Source: Ardenticatenaceae bacterium (GTDB lineage: Bacteria; Chloroflexota; Anaerolineae; Promineifilales; Promineifilaceae). From it: a stretch of 29,257 nucleotides of DNA. Positions within the stretch are counted from its first letter, which is position 1, and each line of letters starts with the position of its first letter. Below are positions 7,509 to 15,678 of this stretch, piece after piece. The notes beneath the pieces are model-generated. The model had not been told where the DNA came from. It ran no database searches and saw only the letters and a program-made list of their open reading frames with translations. The DNA is taken from NCBI GenBank assembly GCA_020634495.1, contig JACKBR010000055.1:1-29257 (forward strand). The letters are read 5' to 3'. Made by a program: the position numbers and the translations under genes.

Positions 7509-8024
7509 ATGAGCAGACGAATCAAAATCAAGGTTCGCCCCCAACAAACAATATCCTTCCCCGGCATTTGCGTCCAATGCAGCCAGCCTGCCCCGGAAAC
7601 GATGACACTCCGGCAGCGGTACGGCCGTATCACCCGCATCATCGACGTGCCCCTGTGCAGCCGCTGCGCTGGCGAACTCAACCGCCGCTCCGCCGAAGAA
7701 GAACGGTTGCAAAAAATTAGCTGGCTGCTCAGCGGCGTTTTGTTTTTGTTGGGATTAGCTATCACGCTGCTGCTCACGCCAGCGGCCCTCTCATTTGGGC
7801 TGCGGCTGCTTATTGCTTTGCTCGTTGGGGGTGGCTTGGTAACGGCCGTATTGTGGAGCTTCTGCAAACCGATTGCCAACGCCGCCTTACCAGAAAAGCA
7901 AGCTATCCGCCAATCCGTAATCATCGACGATTTTAGCTGGCGGGCCACCACCTTTGCCTTTGAAAACGATCTATTTGCCGACCGTTTTAGCGAGCTAAAT
8001 ACAGCTCGCCTGATGGAAATTTAG
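7509..8024 (+). CDS. Zinc-ribbon protein with two membrane helices, unknown function
   Basis: The protein has 171 residues. Two Cys pairs, CVQC (C21, C24) and CSRC (C50, C53), make a four-cysteine zinc ribbon in the N-terminal soluble part. Two adjacent hydrophobic helices follow at about 69-90 and 94-115, and a soluble C-terminal tail of about 55 residues ends the protein. I do not recognise a named family. Zinc-ribbon plus paired-helix proteins are common in bacteria and rarely characterised. It stands alone, with a candidate promoter upstream and repeat hairpins downstream, and is not coupled to etfB, whose start is about 200 bases away. Confidence 0.75.
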   Translation: MSRRIKIKVRPQQTISFPGICVQCSQPAPETMTLRQRYGRITRIIDVPLCSRCAGELNRRSAEEERLQKISWLLSGVLFLLGLAITLLLTPAALSFGLRLLIALLVGGGLVTAVLWSFCKPIANAALPEKQAIRQSVIIDDFSWRATTFAFENDLFADRFSELNTARLMEI

Positions 8025-8082
8025 CCCGTAAGCCAAACCGCCTACGGTGTCTTTCGCATACTTTACAAACTTTTTTGCCATA

Positions 8083-8203
8083 GAGAACACAGAGAAAAAA
8101 TCTCTGTTTTCTCTGTGCCCTCTGTGGCTATCTTGAAAATAAAACGCAGGTTATTCCCCTGAACCGCAGTTAAACCCACTCTGCGCCTCAGCGTCTCTGC
8201 GTT
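8083..8203. repeat. Two adjacent cacagag/cgcag-family inverted repeats upstream of etfB
   Basis: The first element (about 8083-8130) has aacacagaga facing tctctgtt and an outer ccatagag/ctctgtgg pairing. The second (8143-8203) has aacgcag facing ctgcgtt, with inner cgcag and ctgcg words. The second hairpin ends nine bases before the ribosome site of etfB, so it would sit in the etfB leader if transcription begins upstream of it. Confidence 0.75.
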
Positions 8204-8222
8204 AAAAAAATGGAGGTTTTGC

Positions 8223-9017
8223 ATGAAAGTTGTTGTAAGCATAAAACAAACGCCCAGCACAACGGCCGTACTCGTTGTGGATGGCAGCGGCAACGTCAGC
8301 TGGGACGATCCAGGCGGCAAGCCCAACATCCTTAACCCGTGGGATGAATACACCGTAGAAGAAGGCGTTCGGCTCAAAGAAAATCACGGAGCCACCGACG
8401 TCATTGCCCTCACCGTGGGCAGCGAAGAAAGCCAGGACGCCCTCAAAACCTGCCTGGCCATGGGCTGCACCGAAGCAATTTTGGTGACCGATCCCGCCCT
8501 GCAAGGATTAGACAGCCTGGGCACGGCCCGCACTTTGGCCGCTGCCATTGAAAAAGCAGGCGATGTCCAGGTAGCCATATTCGGCCGTCAGGCCATTGAC
8601 GGCGACACAGGCCAGACCCCCGTCCAGGTTGCCCGAAAGCTGGGCTGGACACCGCTAACTTTTGTTTCCGCCATTAAAGAAATTAGCGATGGCAAAATTA
8701 CCGTTGAGCGGCTGTTGGACGACGGCAAAGAAACCGTCACGGCCAGCCTGCCCGTGGTCGTCAGCACCGTGAAAGAGATCAATGAGCCACGCTACCCCTC
8801 CCTCATGGGCATCCGCAAGGCCAACCGGGCCACCATCCCCACCTGGTCTGCCGCCGATTTAGGGCTGGACGGCGGCGCGGGCGCAAGCAACGTGGATTGG
8901 TCAAACGTCTACGCCATCCCGCCGCGCGAAGGCAGCGTAGAAATTATTGAAGCAGATTCGGTGGAAGAGCAAGCCAAAATCCTGGCCGACAAACTGTTTG
9001 AGGAGAAGGTAATATGA
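8223..9017 (+). CDS. etfB: Electron transfer flavoprotein subunit beta
   Basis: The protein has 264 residues, normal for EtfB. It opens with the typical KVVVSIKQTP. The nucleotide-binding segments LTVGSEESQDALKTCLAMG and FGRQAIDGDTGQTPVQVARKLG are characteristic, and the C-terminal part has the family's PRYPSLMGIRKANR. With EtfA it forms the heterodimer that passes electrons from acyl-CoA and other dehydrogenases to a membrane quinone oxidoreductase. A tggagg ribosome site lies just before the ATG. The stop overlaps the etfA start (ATGA), giving the usual coupled pair. No dehydrogenase or ETF-quinone oxidoreductase gene is in the window, so the partners are elsewhere. Only one ACGGCCGT copy, at its 5' end, is found in the pair. 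Confidence 0.96.
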   Translation: MKVVVSIKQTPSTTAVLVVDGSGNVSWDDPGGKPNILNPWDEYTVEEGVRLKENHGATDVIALTVGSEESQDALKTCLAMGCTEAILVTDPALQGLDSLGTARTLAAAIEKAGDVQVAIFGRQAIDGDTGQTPVQVARKLGWTPLTFVSAIKEISDGKITVERLLDDGKETVTASLPVVVSTVKEINEPRYPSLMGIRKANRATIPTWSAADLGLDGGAGASNVDWSNVYAIPPREGSVEIIEADSVEEQAKILADKLFEEKVI

Positions 9018-9985
9018 GCGGCGTCTGGGTATTTTTAGAAAATAAAGATGGCAAGATTGTTACCGGTTCGCGTGAGGCCATCAGCGCCGCTCGCGCCGTG
9101 GCCGATGGGCTTGGCCAGCAGCTCACCGGGTTGGCTTTTGGCCAAAGCGTCTCTGGCGTGGCCGATGCCGCCTTTGATTTGGGCGTTGACGCTGTGTTGG
9201 GTGCCGATGACGCCACGTTGGGCCAGTTCCGCGTAGAAGCGGTTGGCCCGCTGGTTACCAAACTGGCGCAAGAACACAATCCCAGCGTCATTCTGGCCAG
9301 CGCCTCCAGCCGGGGCCGTGACCTGGCCGCCTGGGTAGCCGCCGACCTGGAAGTGGGTCTGGTGTCTGATGGCGTTAGTTTGGCCGTGGATGGCAGCAAT
9401 GTAAAGGTGACGCGCCCTGTTTACGCGGGCAAGCTAATGAGCGATGTCTTTGCCACCAGCAGCACGCAGGTGATCACCTTGCGCAGCCGGGCCTTCCCCC
9501 AGGCAGAATCAACCGGCAAGAGCGGTTCGGCCACCTGGGTGGACGCCGCTGTGGGCGAAGACGACATCCCCACCAAAATCGTTGGCTTTGAAGGCAAGGA
9601 AGGCACGGTGAGCCTGACCGACGCCAGCATCATCGTTTCTGGCGGGCGCGGTGTGGGTGGCCCCGAAGGGTTTGCCCCGGTGAAAGAACTGGCAGATACG
9701 CTGGGCGCGGCGCTTGGCGCTTCTCGTGCGGCCGTTGACGCAGGCTGGATTCCGTATGAGCACCAGGTTGGGCAGACGGGTAAAGTGGTTAGCCCTGATT
9801 TGTACATCGCGTCCGGCATCAGCGGGGCCATCCAGCACCAGGCCGGTATGCGTACCTCCAAAATTATCGTGGCCATCAACAAAGACCCCGAAGCGCCCAT
9901 CTTCAAGCTGGCGCAGTACGGCATTGTGGGCGACCTGTTTAAGGTGCTGCCCGCGCTGACGGCGGAGTTTAAGAAGCGGCTGTAG
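9014..9985 (+). CDS. etfA: Electron transfer flavoprotein subunit alpha
   Basis: The protein has 323 residues, typical for EtfA. The C-terminal FAD domain is complete: SGGRGVGGPEGF, the ALGASRAAVDAGWIPYEHQVGQTG segment (A-S-R, then Q-V-G-Q-T-G), YIASGISGAIQHQAGM with the conserved His, and INKDPEAPIF followed by YGIVGDLF. It binds the FAD that shuttles electrons in the EtfAB heterodimer. Translation is coupled to etfB by a four-base overlap. The gene is followed by a repeat fragment and then a good intrinsic terminator, marking the end of the etfBA operon. It contains no ACGGCCGT palindrome over almost 1 kb, in contrast to most neighbouring genes. Confidence 0.97.
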   Translation: MSGVWVFLENKDGKIVTGSREAISAARAVADGLGQQLTGLAFGQSVSGVADAAFDLGVDAVLGADDATLGQFRVEAVGPLVTKLAQEHNPSVILASASSRGRDLAAWVAADLEVGLVSDGVSLAVDGSNVKVTRPVYAGKLMSDVFATSSTQVITLRSRAFPQAESTGKSGSATWVDAAVGEDDIPTKIVGFEGKEGTVSLTDASIIVSGGRGVGGPEGFAPVKELADTLGAALGASRAAVDAGWIPYEHQVGQTGKVVSPDLYIASGISGAIQHQAGMRTSKIIVAINKDPEAPIFKLAQYGIVGDLFKVLPALTAEFKKRL

Positions 9986-10021
9986 GCAGTAAGCAGTATT
10001 CAGTAGGTCAGTGAACAGTGG

Positions 10022-10068
10022 AGCTGGCAGGTTGGCGGTGAAAATCGCGGAACTTGCCAGCTTTTTTT
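10022..10068 (+). terminator. Rho-independent terminator of etfBA
   Basis: agctggcaggtt (10022-10033) pairs with aacttgccagct (10051-10062) with a single G-T wobble. It has a 17-base loop and a run of seven T bases directly after the stem. It lies 37 bases downstream of the etfA stop. Confidence 0.85.
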
Positions 10069-10107
10069 GTTTGGGGGTGGTTTGGGATTTTTGTGAGGGA
10101 ACGGCCG

Positions 10108-10135
10108 TTGCCCATCCCCAATTCTCCTCTATCAT
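10108..10135 (+). promoter_or_regulatory. Candidate promoter of the phosphotransferase gene (copy of element at 14164)
   Basis: TTGCCC (10108-10113) and TATCAT (10130-10135) are 16 bases apart. The same two hexamers, spacing and most of the intervening bases recur at 14164-14190 before the phosphatase gene. The first hexamer overlaps an ACGGCCGT copy. The GTG start lies 17 bases past the second hexamer, which would give a very short leader. It may instead be part of a dispersed repeat. Confidence 0.5.
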
Positions 10136-10152
10136 TCTAATGTGTTAGAAAA

Positions 10153-11301
10153 GTGAGCGTGCGAATGAGCAACCAACCTGACTGGACGGCCGTTACCCAA
10201 CGAGCCGAAGCCATTTTAGGCCAACCAATCACAGAAATAGAGCAGTTTAGTGATGACGGTCGCCGCAATTTGCTGCTGCGTTGTACGCTGGGGCAGCCGC
10301 CTTATTCGGTTGTCATCAAGCAAACGCTGCCCATTGATGACCAAAGTGATGAGATGCTGGCGCAGGATCAGCTGCGTTTTTGGCAGGATTGGGCAGGGGC
10401 GGCGCTGTTAACGGCCGTTTCCGACACCGCCATCTCCCCCAAATTTTATGGCGGCGACACCGCCCTGTCTTTCATCATTTTGGAAGATTTGGGCACGGGC
10501 AGCAGTCTGGTCGAACCCCTGCTGGAGGGGGATGCCCAATCGGCCGAGGCGGCTTTGCAGCAGATGATGACCCGGCTGGGGCAAATGCACGCGGCGACTA
10601 TTGGCCAGGCGCAGGCGTTTGACGATATTTTGCATACGCTGGATGGGCAAGCGGCCGAGCGCGTGCAGCAATCCCTGCCAGATTTTGCCGACTTGCCAGC
10701 TAAATTAGCCGATTTGGGGGTTGCGGTTGCTGGATTTGAGCAGGAGTTGGCACAGGTGAAAACGGCCGTTTCCAACCCAGGCCCATTTACCACCTACGTT
10801 CACCTGGACCCCTGCCCTGATAATCTGTTTATGCACAACGGCCGTCTAAAAATCATCGACTTTGAGCAGGGCAACTTTGGCCATGCGCTGCGTGATGCGA
10901 TGTACTTGCGGATGAGTTTCCCCACGTGCTGGTGTGCCAATCGGGTGCCAACGGCCGTCATCGAGGCATGTGAAGCCGCTTACCGACAGCAGTTGAGGGC
11001 AAAGCTCCCCATCATCAACGACGACGCCCTTTTTAACGAGCAATGTTTGCTGATTTGTGCCTTTTGGGTATGGAATCGGTTTGACAGGTTGTTGGCGTAT
11101 ACGCATGAACAGGCTGTTGACTGGGGTATTGCCTCCGTCTGCAGCCGGTTGCTGACGTATTTGCACACGTTTATTCAATTGACTGACTCAGCAGATAAAC
11201 TGCCAGCCATGCGGGAAACGGCCGTTCAGCTACAAACCACTCTCCAAGCCAAATGGCCAGAAACGGAGCTGCTCCCCTACTACCCTGCCTTTCGGGCGTA
11301 A
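10153..11301 (+). CDS. Aminoglycoside phosphotransferase (APH)-fold kinase family protein
   Basis: The protein has 382 residues from the GTG (an ATG 12 bases later is the alternative). The kinase features are a Lys in VVIKQTL (K56) in the ATP lobe, the catalytic loop HLDPCPDN (H217, D219, N224), and the metal-binding IDFE (D236). These place it in the APH/choline kinase superfamily, which phosphorylates small molecules such as aminoglycosides, choline, sugars or homoserine. Similarity is at the fold level, so calling it a resistance gene would not be justified. It is a single gene between two repeat regions. It contains six ACGGCCGT copies, translated as TAV or NGR in surface-like positions. 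Confidence 0.85.
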   Translation: MSVRMSNQPDWTAVTQRAEAILGQPITEIEQFSDDGRRNLLLRCTLGQPPYSVVIKQTLPIDDQSDEMLAQDQLRFWQDWAGAALLTAVSDTAISPKFYGGDTALSFIILEDLGTGSSLVEPLLEGDAQSAEAALQQMMTRLGQMHAATIGQAQAFDDILHTLDGQAAERVQQSLPDFADLPAKLADLGVAVAGFEQELAQVKTAVSNPGPFTTYVHLDPCPDNLFMHNGRLKIIDFEQGNFGHALRDAMYLRMSFPTCWCANRVPTAVIEACEAAYRQQLRAKLPIINDDALFNEQCLLICAFWVWNRFDRLLAYTHEQAVDWGIASVCSRLLTYLHTFIQLTDSADKLPAMRETAVQLQTTLQAKWPETELLPYYPAFRA

Positions 11302-11333
11302 ATTTGCGCTACTTTTGCAGGATTTAGCCTGCG

Positions 11334-11412
11334 TCCCCTCACCCGGTCACCTTGTCACCCCTTCACCTTGTCAAGAAACGGCCGTTCCCCACCCCAAAGC
11401 GCCTCATCATTT
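11334..11412. repeat. Composite repeat: gtcacc array, palindrome, conserved tail
   Basis: Degenerate gtcacctt/gtcacccc units (11334-11376) are followed by the palindrome ACGGCCGT at 11378. After that comes a tail resembling the ccccaa...ctcatc..atcatt block found at 10108-10140 and 14164-14195. It lies between two convergent genes, where a promoter is not needed; this argues that the tail is part of a mobile or copied repeat rather than only a promoter. Confidence 0.65.
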
Positions 11413-11440
11413 CTGCAAAAAAGCACGTCAATCTGCTGGA

Positions 11441-13372
11441 TTAAAATAGATATTCTAAAAAGATGCTGAGCAAGATAGACATGATAATTAGCAGGCCCAA
11501 CACGCCGCCGATGATGCTTAGCACGGTGCTGATGCTGCGCGAGCGTGACCGGGTGACGGCCCCGCCAATGGCCATTTGCCGCGACGCCTCAACGGTTTCG
11601 CTGACGATCTCATCCAGATTCCAGGGCTCCACGCCAACCCATTCCCAGCCTGCCTGGCGGATGGGAATGAGGAGTTTGCGGGCGGGGCTGTGGGATACGG
11701 CCGTTGCCAAAACTTCTTCACGCTCCCCCATCGGCCAGGGGCTAATGATTAATTCAGCTTCGGCCAGGACCGTTTCAGGCGTGTGCCCATTCTCGATTTC
11801 TGCCGGGACGCCAACAGCCTCTACAGTGGCAAAGGGGAGCGCCTGTTGCAGAGCCGTTAGGAGACGTGGGGCCAAACGGCCGTCTGGCCCAGCCACCACC
11901 GCCACCCGCAGCGACTCAGGCAAAACCGGGACATCTGCCAGGCGCGTGTCGCTGCGCAAGGTTGCCCCATGATAGAGCCAAACGGCAATCGCGATCAGCG
12001 CATAAGCAATGGCCTGGGCCAGTTCAGCGCCCAGGTTTAGAGAAGTGCTTGCCCCCAAAATGAGGCTAACCAGCCGGTAAACAAGGTAAACGGCGCTGGC
12101 AAGAACGGTCATTGTGGCCACAAAAATGTAGAAGTAGAGATAGATTTTGCGAACGATGGCCTCGCGCTCGTTGCTGCCAGCGTCACCCGGCTCGGCAGCA
12201 GCCGCCTGTGCCTGCCGCCAGGGCCACAGCCAGACGGGCAAACCGGCAACCAGGGCCGCAGTGAACCAGGCAAGCTGTTCACGAAGTTCAGTAATAAACG
12301 CGGTGCTAAAGGAACGAATAAGCACGCTGATGTCCCCACCCAGCCCAAGCAGAAAAGCCGCCAACCCAATGGCCGCGATGAGATACCAGTAAAGCCGGCG
12401 GATAGTCGCTTGCTTAGGCTGTTCGTCGCTGGCCTGAATATCTTGCTGCAAGACGCGAGCATGGTAGAACCACAAGGTGCCCATGATTACGATGATGGCG
12501 ATGGGGTCTCGGATGTCTCCTTGGGGCGAGAGGCCGAAAAGTTCGCGAAGAATCCCGGCAAGAATGCCTGTGGCTGCGCCAACGGCCGTTAGCGCAGTTA
12601 CAAAAATGATCGCATAGAGATAAAACTTGCGCAGCGTTGACTGCGGCTCTCCTTGGTCGGCCTGAGCAAAGCGGTGCTGAGCCTGACGCCAAAAGAGCAG
12701 CCACAAAGGGATGCCAACTGCCAGGCGGGCCAGCTCCGCAGAAAGGCGAAAGTAGGAATTCACGATAGCCGCATCATCACCCACTGGCAGCAAAATCCAA
12801 CGCAGCAGGGTAATGGTGCCAACGGCCGTCATGGTCAAACCAGCCGCCGAGAAGCCAAACATGTACCAGCGCCGCGCAGTTTTTAGCGGGCCAGCCGCTT
12901 GGGAATCCGTTCCGACCAGCCGGTAATGATAAAACCACAACACGGCCAAAACGACGATGGGCAGAAGCTGTGTAAGAGCAGCCTGTGTGGGTGTGAGCCG
13001 GGAGTTAGTGAATCGTGGTTCTGTTTTTATCAGCAGTTGAAACAGGTGTTGCAGCAGCTCATACCCGTTAAACACAATTGGAATCAGGAAGCTGACCATG
13101 ACGCCATACAGATAAAAGCCACGTACCCATGAGGTATGTTCCTCGCTATCTTGCAGGGCCAATCGCTGCGCCCACAGCCAGTGGACCAAAAAGAGTGGCA
13201 GGGTAACGATGATGATGGCGATTTGCCACGACAGGGAATCTGTTTCAAACGCTGCCCCAGCCAGACGGCCGTAAACAAGCAAATTTTGCAGCAGAGAAAT
13301 GATAGCCCAGGCAAGCGCCTGCAAACTGATAAAACTGACCAAATAGATATACCAACGTCGTATACCCTTCAT
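11441..13372 (-). CDS. Large membrane protein of six DUF5671-like units plus C-terminal soluble domain
   Basis: The protein has 643 residues. Six units each begin with a basic-aromatic motif: RRWYIY (5), VRGFYLY (83), RRWYMF (167), RKFYLY (248), RRLYWY (325) and RKIYLY (408). Odd units end in LWAQR, LLFWRQAQ or WLWPWRQAQ. Even units end in LWFYHYR, LWFYHAR or VWLYHGA. The architecture is therefore three tandem pairs, each unit apparently carrying two helices. This matches DUF5671, whose function is unknown. Residues about 485-605 form a soluble alpha/beta-like domain starting LRVAVVAGPDGRLAPRL, and a single helix (about 613-640) ends the protein. A ggaggg ribosome site precedes the ATG. It is the second gene of a two-gene operon, 24 bases after the NTF2-like gene. 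Confidence 0.8.
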   Translation of the reverse strand: MKGIRRWYIYLVSFISLQALAWAIISLLQNLLVYGRLAGAAFETDSLSWQIAIIIVTLPLFLVHWLWAQRLALQDSEEHTSWVRGFYLYGVMVSFLIPIVFNGYELLQHLFQLLIKTEPRFTNSRLTPTQAALTQLLPIVVLAVLWFYHYRLVGTDSQAAGPLKTARRWYMFGFSAAGLTMTAVGTITLLRWILLPVGDDAAIVNSYFRLSAELARLAVGIPLWLLFWRQAQHRFAQADQGEPQSTLRKFYLYAIIFVTALTAVGAATGILAGILRELFGLSPQGDIRDPIAIIVIMGTLWFYHARVLQQDIQASDEQPKQATIRRLYWYLIAAIGLAAFLLGLGGDISVLIRSFSTAFITELREQLAWFTAALVAGLPVWLWPWRQAQAAAAEPGDAGSNEREAIVRKIYLYFYIFVATMTVLASAVYLVYRLVSLILGASTSLNLGAELAQAIAYALIAIAVWLYHGATLRSDTRLADVPVLPESLRVAVVAGPDGRLAPRLLTALQQALPFATVEAVGVPAEIENGHTPETVLAEAELIISPWPMGEREEVLATAVSHSPARKLLIPIRQAGWEWVGVEPWNLDEIVSETVEASRQMAIGGAVTRSRSRSISTVLSIIGGVLGLLIIMSILLSIFLEYLF

Positions 13373-13396
13373 GATACCCTCCGCTGTCCGTTTTTA

Positions 13397-13891
13397 TCAT
13401 GGACAATAAGCTGCATCGTTGTGCCAGCAATTTTCCCAATAGGCGTCTGCCTGGGTGATTTTCCAAGCGCCATTTTCCTGGTTAAGCACCATCGCAAAAG
13501 TCGTCACAGATTGATAGCTGTCGAATAAACCGGAGCTGTAAAAGCGCGTTTCCTCAATGGTGACCGTGGCCCGATTAGCCACGACGCGAACAGATTCCAC
13601 AGCCAGCGTCACGTCAGTGTCCCGGCGAAACGACCATGAATTATCTTCAATCTCCTGAATAAATTGGTTGAGGGTTGGGGGATAGTTGATTAAGTTGGGC
13701 GACAAATACGAATAGGCCCGTTCATACTCCTGCTGCCGCAAAGCCAACAGGTAGTTATGGGCAATGTGTTCCGGGCTATCTTCGGGCTGATATTCGGGGG
13801 CAGGTCGGGACAAAACGAGGACAAAGGCTGCGGCAACTAAAATGAGAATGCCAGCCACAATGCCTAAAAGAAGTTTATCGGTTTGTTTCAT
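13397..13891 (-). CDS. Membrane-anchored NTF2-like / DUF4878-type protein
   Basis: The protein has 164 residues from the ATG at 13891, chosen for its ggaggga ribosome site; the longer frame to 13951 lacks one. It has a short basic start MKQTDK, one hydrophobic helix (7-28), a linker, and an extracytoplasmic domain. That domain starts with an IAHNYLLALRQQEYERAYSYLSP helix pair and ends with strands carrying VTTFAMVLNQENGAWKITQA. This order is typical of NTF2-like DUF4878 domains. It probably acts as a ligand- or protein-binding domain outside the membrane. It is co-transcribed with the DUF5671-like protein 24 bases downstream, suggesting a joint function. Confidence 0.78.
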   Translation of the reverse strand: MKQTDKLLLGIVAGILILVAAAFVLVLSRPAPEYQPEDSPEHIAHNYLLALRQQEYERAYSYLSPNLINYPPTLNQFIQEIEDNSWSFRRDTDVTLAVESVRVVANRATVTIEETRFYSSGLFDSYQSVTTFAMVLNQENGAWKITQADAYWENCWHNDAAYCP

Positions 13892-14104
13892 CGTGCTTCC
13901 CTCCAGAAATTGCAGATGCAATGTTCCAAACGAGGCTCCTAACGATGACACCAGTGGTTTACGGGTGCTGTGGGGATTTTAGGCAATCATGTGCCAGGCG
14001 ACAAGCTGCTCCCCTTGCCCCAAAACCCACAAGGACATAATGCCAGAATAGTGGAAGAAACGGCCGTTCCCAAGTATCGTTTGTCGTTATCCAACGTGCT
14101 TTTC

Positions 14105-14190
14105 ATCACCCCTTCACCCTGTCACCCCCTCACCTTGTCACCCTCTACCCTGTCAAAAAACATTGCCCATCCCCAAAACTCATCTATCAT
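14105..14190 (+). promoter_or_regulatory. gtcacc array plus candidate promoter of the phosphatase gene
   Basis: About five degenerate gtcaccct units (14105-14154) are followed by TTGCCC (14164-14169) and TATCAT (14185-14190), 16 bases apart. The block is nearly the same as 10108-10135. The GTG start codon lies only six bases after TATCAT, so if this is the promoter the mRNA would be leaderless or almost so. No ribosome site is seen. Confidence 0.5.
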
Positions 14191-14196
14191 TCAGTT

Positions 14197-15672
14197 GTGT
14201 TCGATGACTGGCTGACCCAAGAAACCCAAAAAACCTTTTGGCTGTTATTACTTTTGTTGCTGCCTGCTGCGGTGGCTTTGGTCTGGCTAACGGCCGTTCA
14301 ACCCGCTGCTGGCTGGTGGGGGCTGCTCATTCTGGCCTTGGGTGGGCTGTCGGCAGCGCTGCTGCTGGCTCGCCTGCTGCACAAAAAAGCAGCCAGCGGG
14401 CAGCGTCACGCCACCGCCCTGTACCAATTAGAGCAGCTGGCCCAGGCCATCCTGCGCGAGCCTGTGGAAAACGGCGATTTACCCGCGCTGCTAAACCGCC
14501 ATGTGCCGCACATCTTCCCCAAAGGCTGGGTGGAAATCCGTTTGCTGCCAGATTCCGTTCTCTATGCCCAGGGGGAAAGCTGGATACCGCTGGACAATGA
14601 CCAATGGGAATCGTTACTGGCGAGAGAAGGGTTTCCCTGGACGGTGCCGGGGCTGCCGGAAGCGGTGGAATCTGGCTTTGGCAAGCGGGCGTTGGTCATT
14701 CCCATTCAGGGCAAGCAGGCAGAAAATGTGGGCGGCATTTACCTGATGCGAAACGGAACAGACGATGTTTGGGAGTGGGAAACAAGCGCACAGTCATTGG
14801 CCGCCTTGGTTACGGCCGATCTGCTGCGGGCGCAGCAAATCGAAGAGGCGCTGGCGGCTCAGGCAGAAGCTTACGAAAAGGAGATTTACGAGCAGGCTTA
14901 CCAGACTGAAATGACGGCCATGATGGCCGAATATGAGAAGGTGTCTCAGGAATTGGCCATTGCCAAGAAGGTGCAAACAACGTTTTTACCGGCAGACCTG
15001 CCAGAGATTGCGGGCTGGCAGCTGGCAGTGACGCTGGAACCGGCGCGGGAGATGTCTGGCGATTTTTATGATTTTATTGCGCTGCCCAACGGCCGTATCG
15101 GTCTGGTCATTGCCGACGTGGCCGACAAGGGCATGGGGGCGGCGCTGTACATGGCCCTCAGCCGCACGCTCATTCGCACCTTTGCCCCCACCTTTGACAC
15201 GGCACCAGAACAGGTTTTGCAGGCGGCCAACCAACGGGTGCTGTCAGAAACCAGCAGCGATTTGTTTGTGACGGTCTTCTACGCCATTTTGGACCCAGCA
15301 AGCGGACTGTTAACTTACTGCAACGCGGGCCATAATCCGCCTTTTTTATATTCGGCCAACGGCGGCGGAATGAAAACGCTCACCCGCACGGCCATTCCCG
15401 TTGGCGTGCTGCCTGAAACCGTCTGGGAGCAAGGCTCGGTTGCCATGCAGCCCGGCGACTTGCTGGTCATGTACACCGACGGCGTGACGGAAGCGGAAGA
15501 TGAATTTGCCGTATTTTTTGGTGAGGAGCGGCTTAAGGCGGTGGCTACAGCCAACCTGGGGCGCTCGGTTGACATCATTGAGAGCAAGGTGGTTACGGCC
15601 GTTCTCGATTTTGTTGGCGACGCACCGCAGTTTGACGACATCACCCTGATGCTTTTGGCAAGAGATGGTTAA
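14197..15672 (+). CDS. SpoIIE-family protein serine/threonine phosphatase, membrane-anchored
   Basis: The protein has 491 residues with a GTG start. Two N-terminal helices (about 15-65) anchor it. A GAF-like sensor region (about 75-210) follows, then a charged coiled coil (about 220-265) leading into AKKVQTTFLPADLP, the usual entry to these domains. The PP2C-type core has the metal-binding aspartates in SGDFYD, VADVADKGMGAALYM, YTDGVTEAED and FDDITLMLLARDG, plus NAGHNPP. Such proteins dephosphorylate anti-sigma-factor antagonists (STAS proteins) or similar partners in partner-switching signalling. No STAS or RsbW-like gene is nearby, so the target is unknown. The EamA gene starts six bases after its stop. 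Confidence 0.93.
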   Translation: MFDDWLTQETQKTFWLLLLLLLPAAVALVWLTAVQPAAGWWGLLILALGGLSAALLLARLLHKKAASGQRHATALYQLEQLAQAILREPVENGDLPALLNRHVPHIFPKGWVEIRLLPDSVLYAQGESWIPLDNDQWESLLAREGFPWTVPGLPEAVESGFGKRALVIPIQGKQAENVGGIYLMRNGTDDVWEWETSAQSLAALVTADLLRAQQIEEALAAQAEAYEKEIYEQAYQTEMTAMMAEYEKVSQELAIAKKVQTTFLPADLPEIAGWQLAVTLEPAREMSGDFYDFIALPNGRIGLVIADVADKGMGAALYMALSRTLIRTFAPTFDTAPEQVLQAANQRVLSETSSDLFVTVFYAILDPASGLLTYCNAGHNPPFLYSANGGGMKTLTRTAIPVGVLPETVWEQGSVAMQPGDLLVMYTDGVTEAEDEFAVFFGEERLKAVATANLGRSVDIIESKVVTAVLDFVGDAPQFDDITLMLLARDG

Positions 15673-15678
15673 CCAGTT

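Noticed and set aside
10153..11301. Antibiotic resistance gene (aminoglycoside phosphotransferase)
   Set aside because: Only the superfamily catalytic residues match. The superfamily includes many housekeeping kinases, and there is no mobile element or resistance context.
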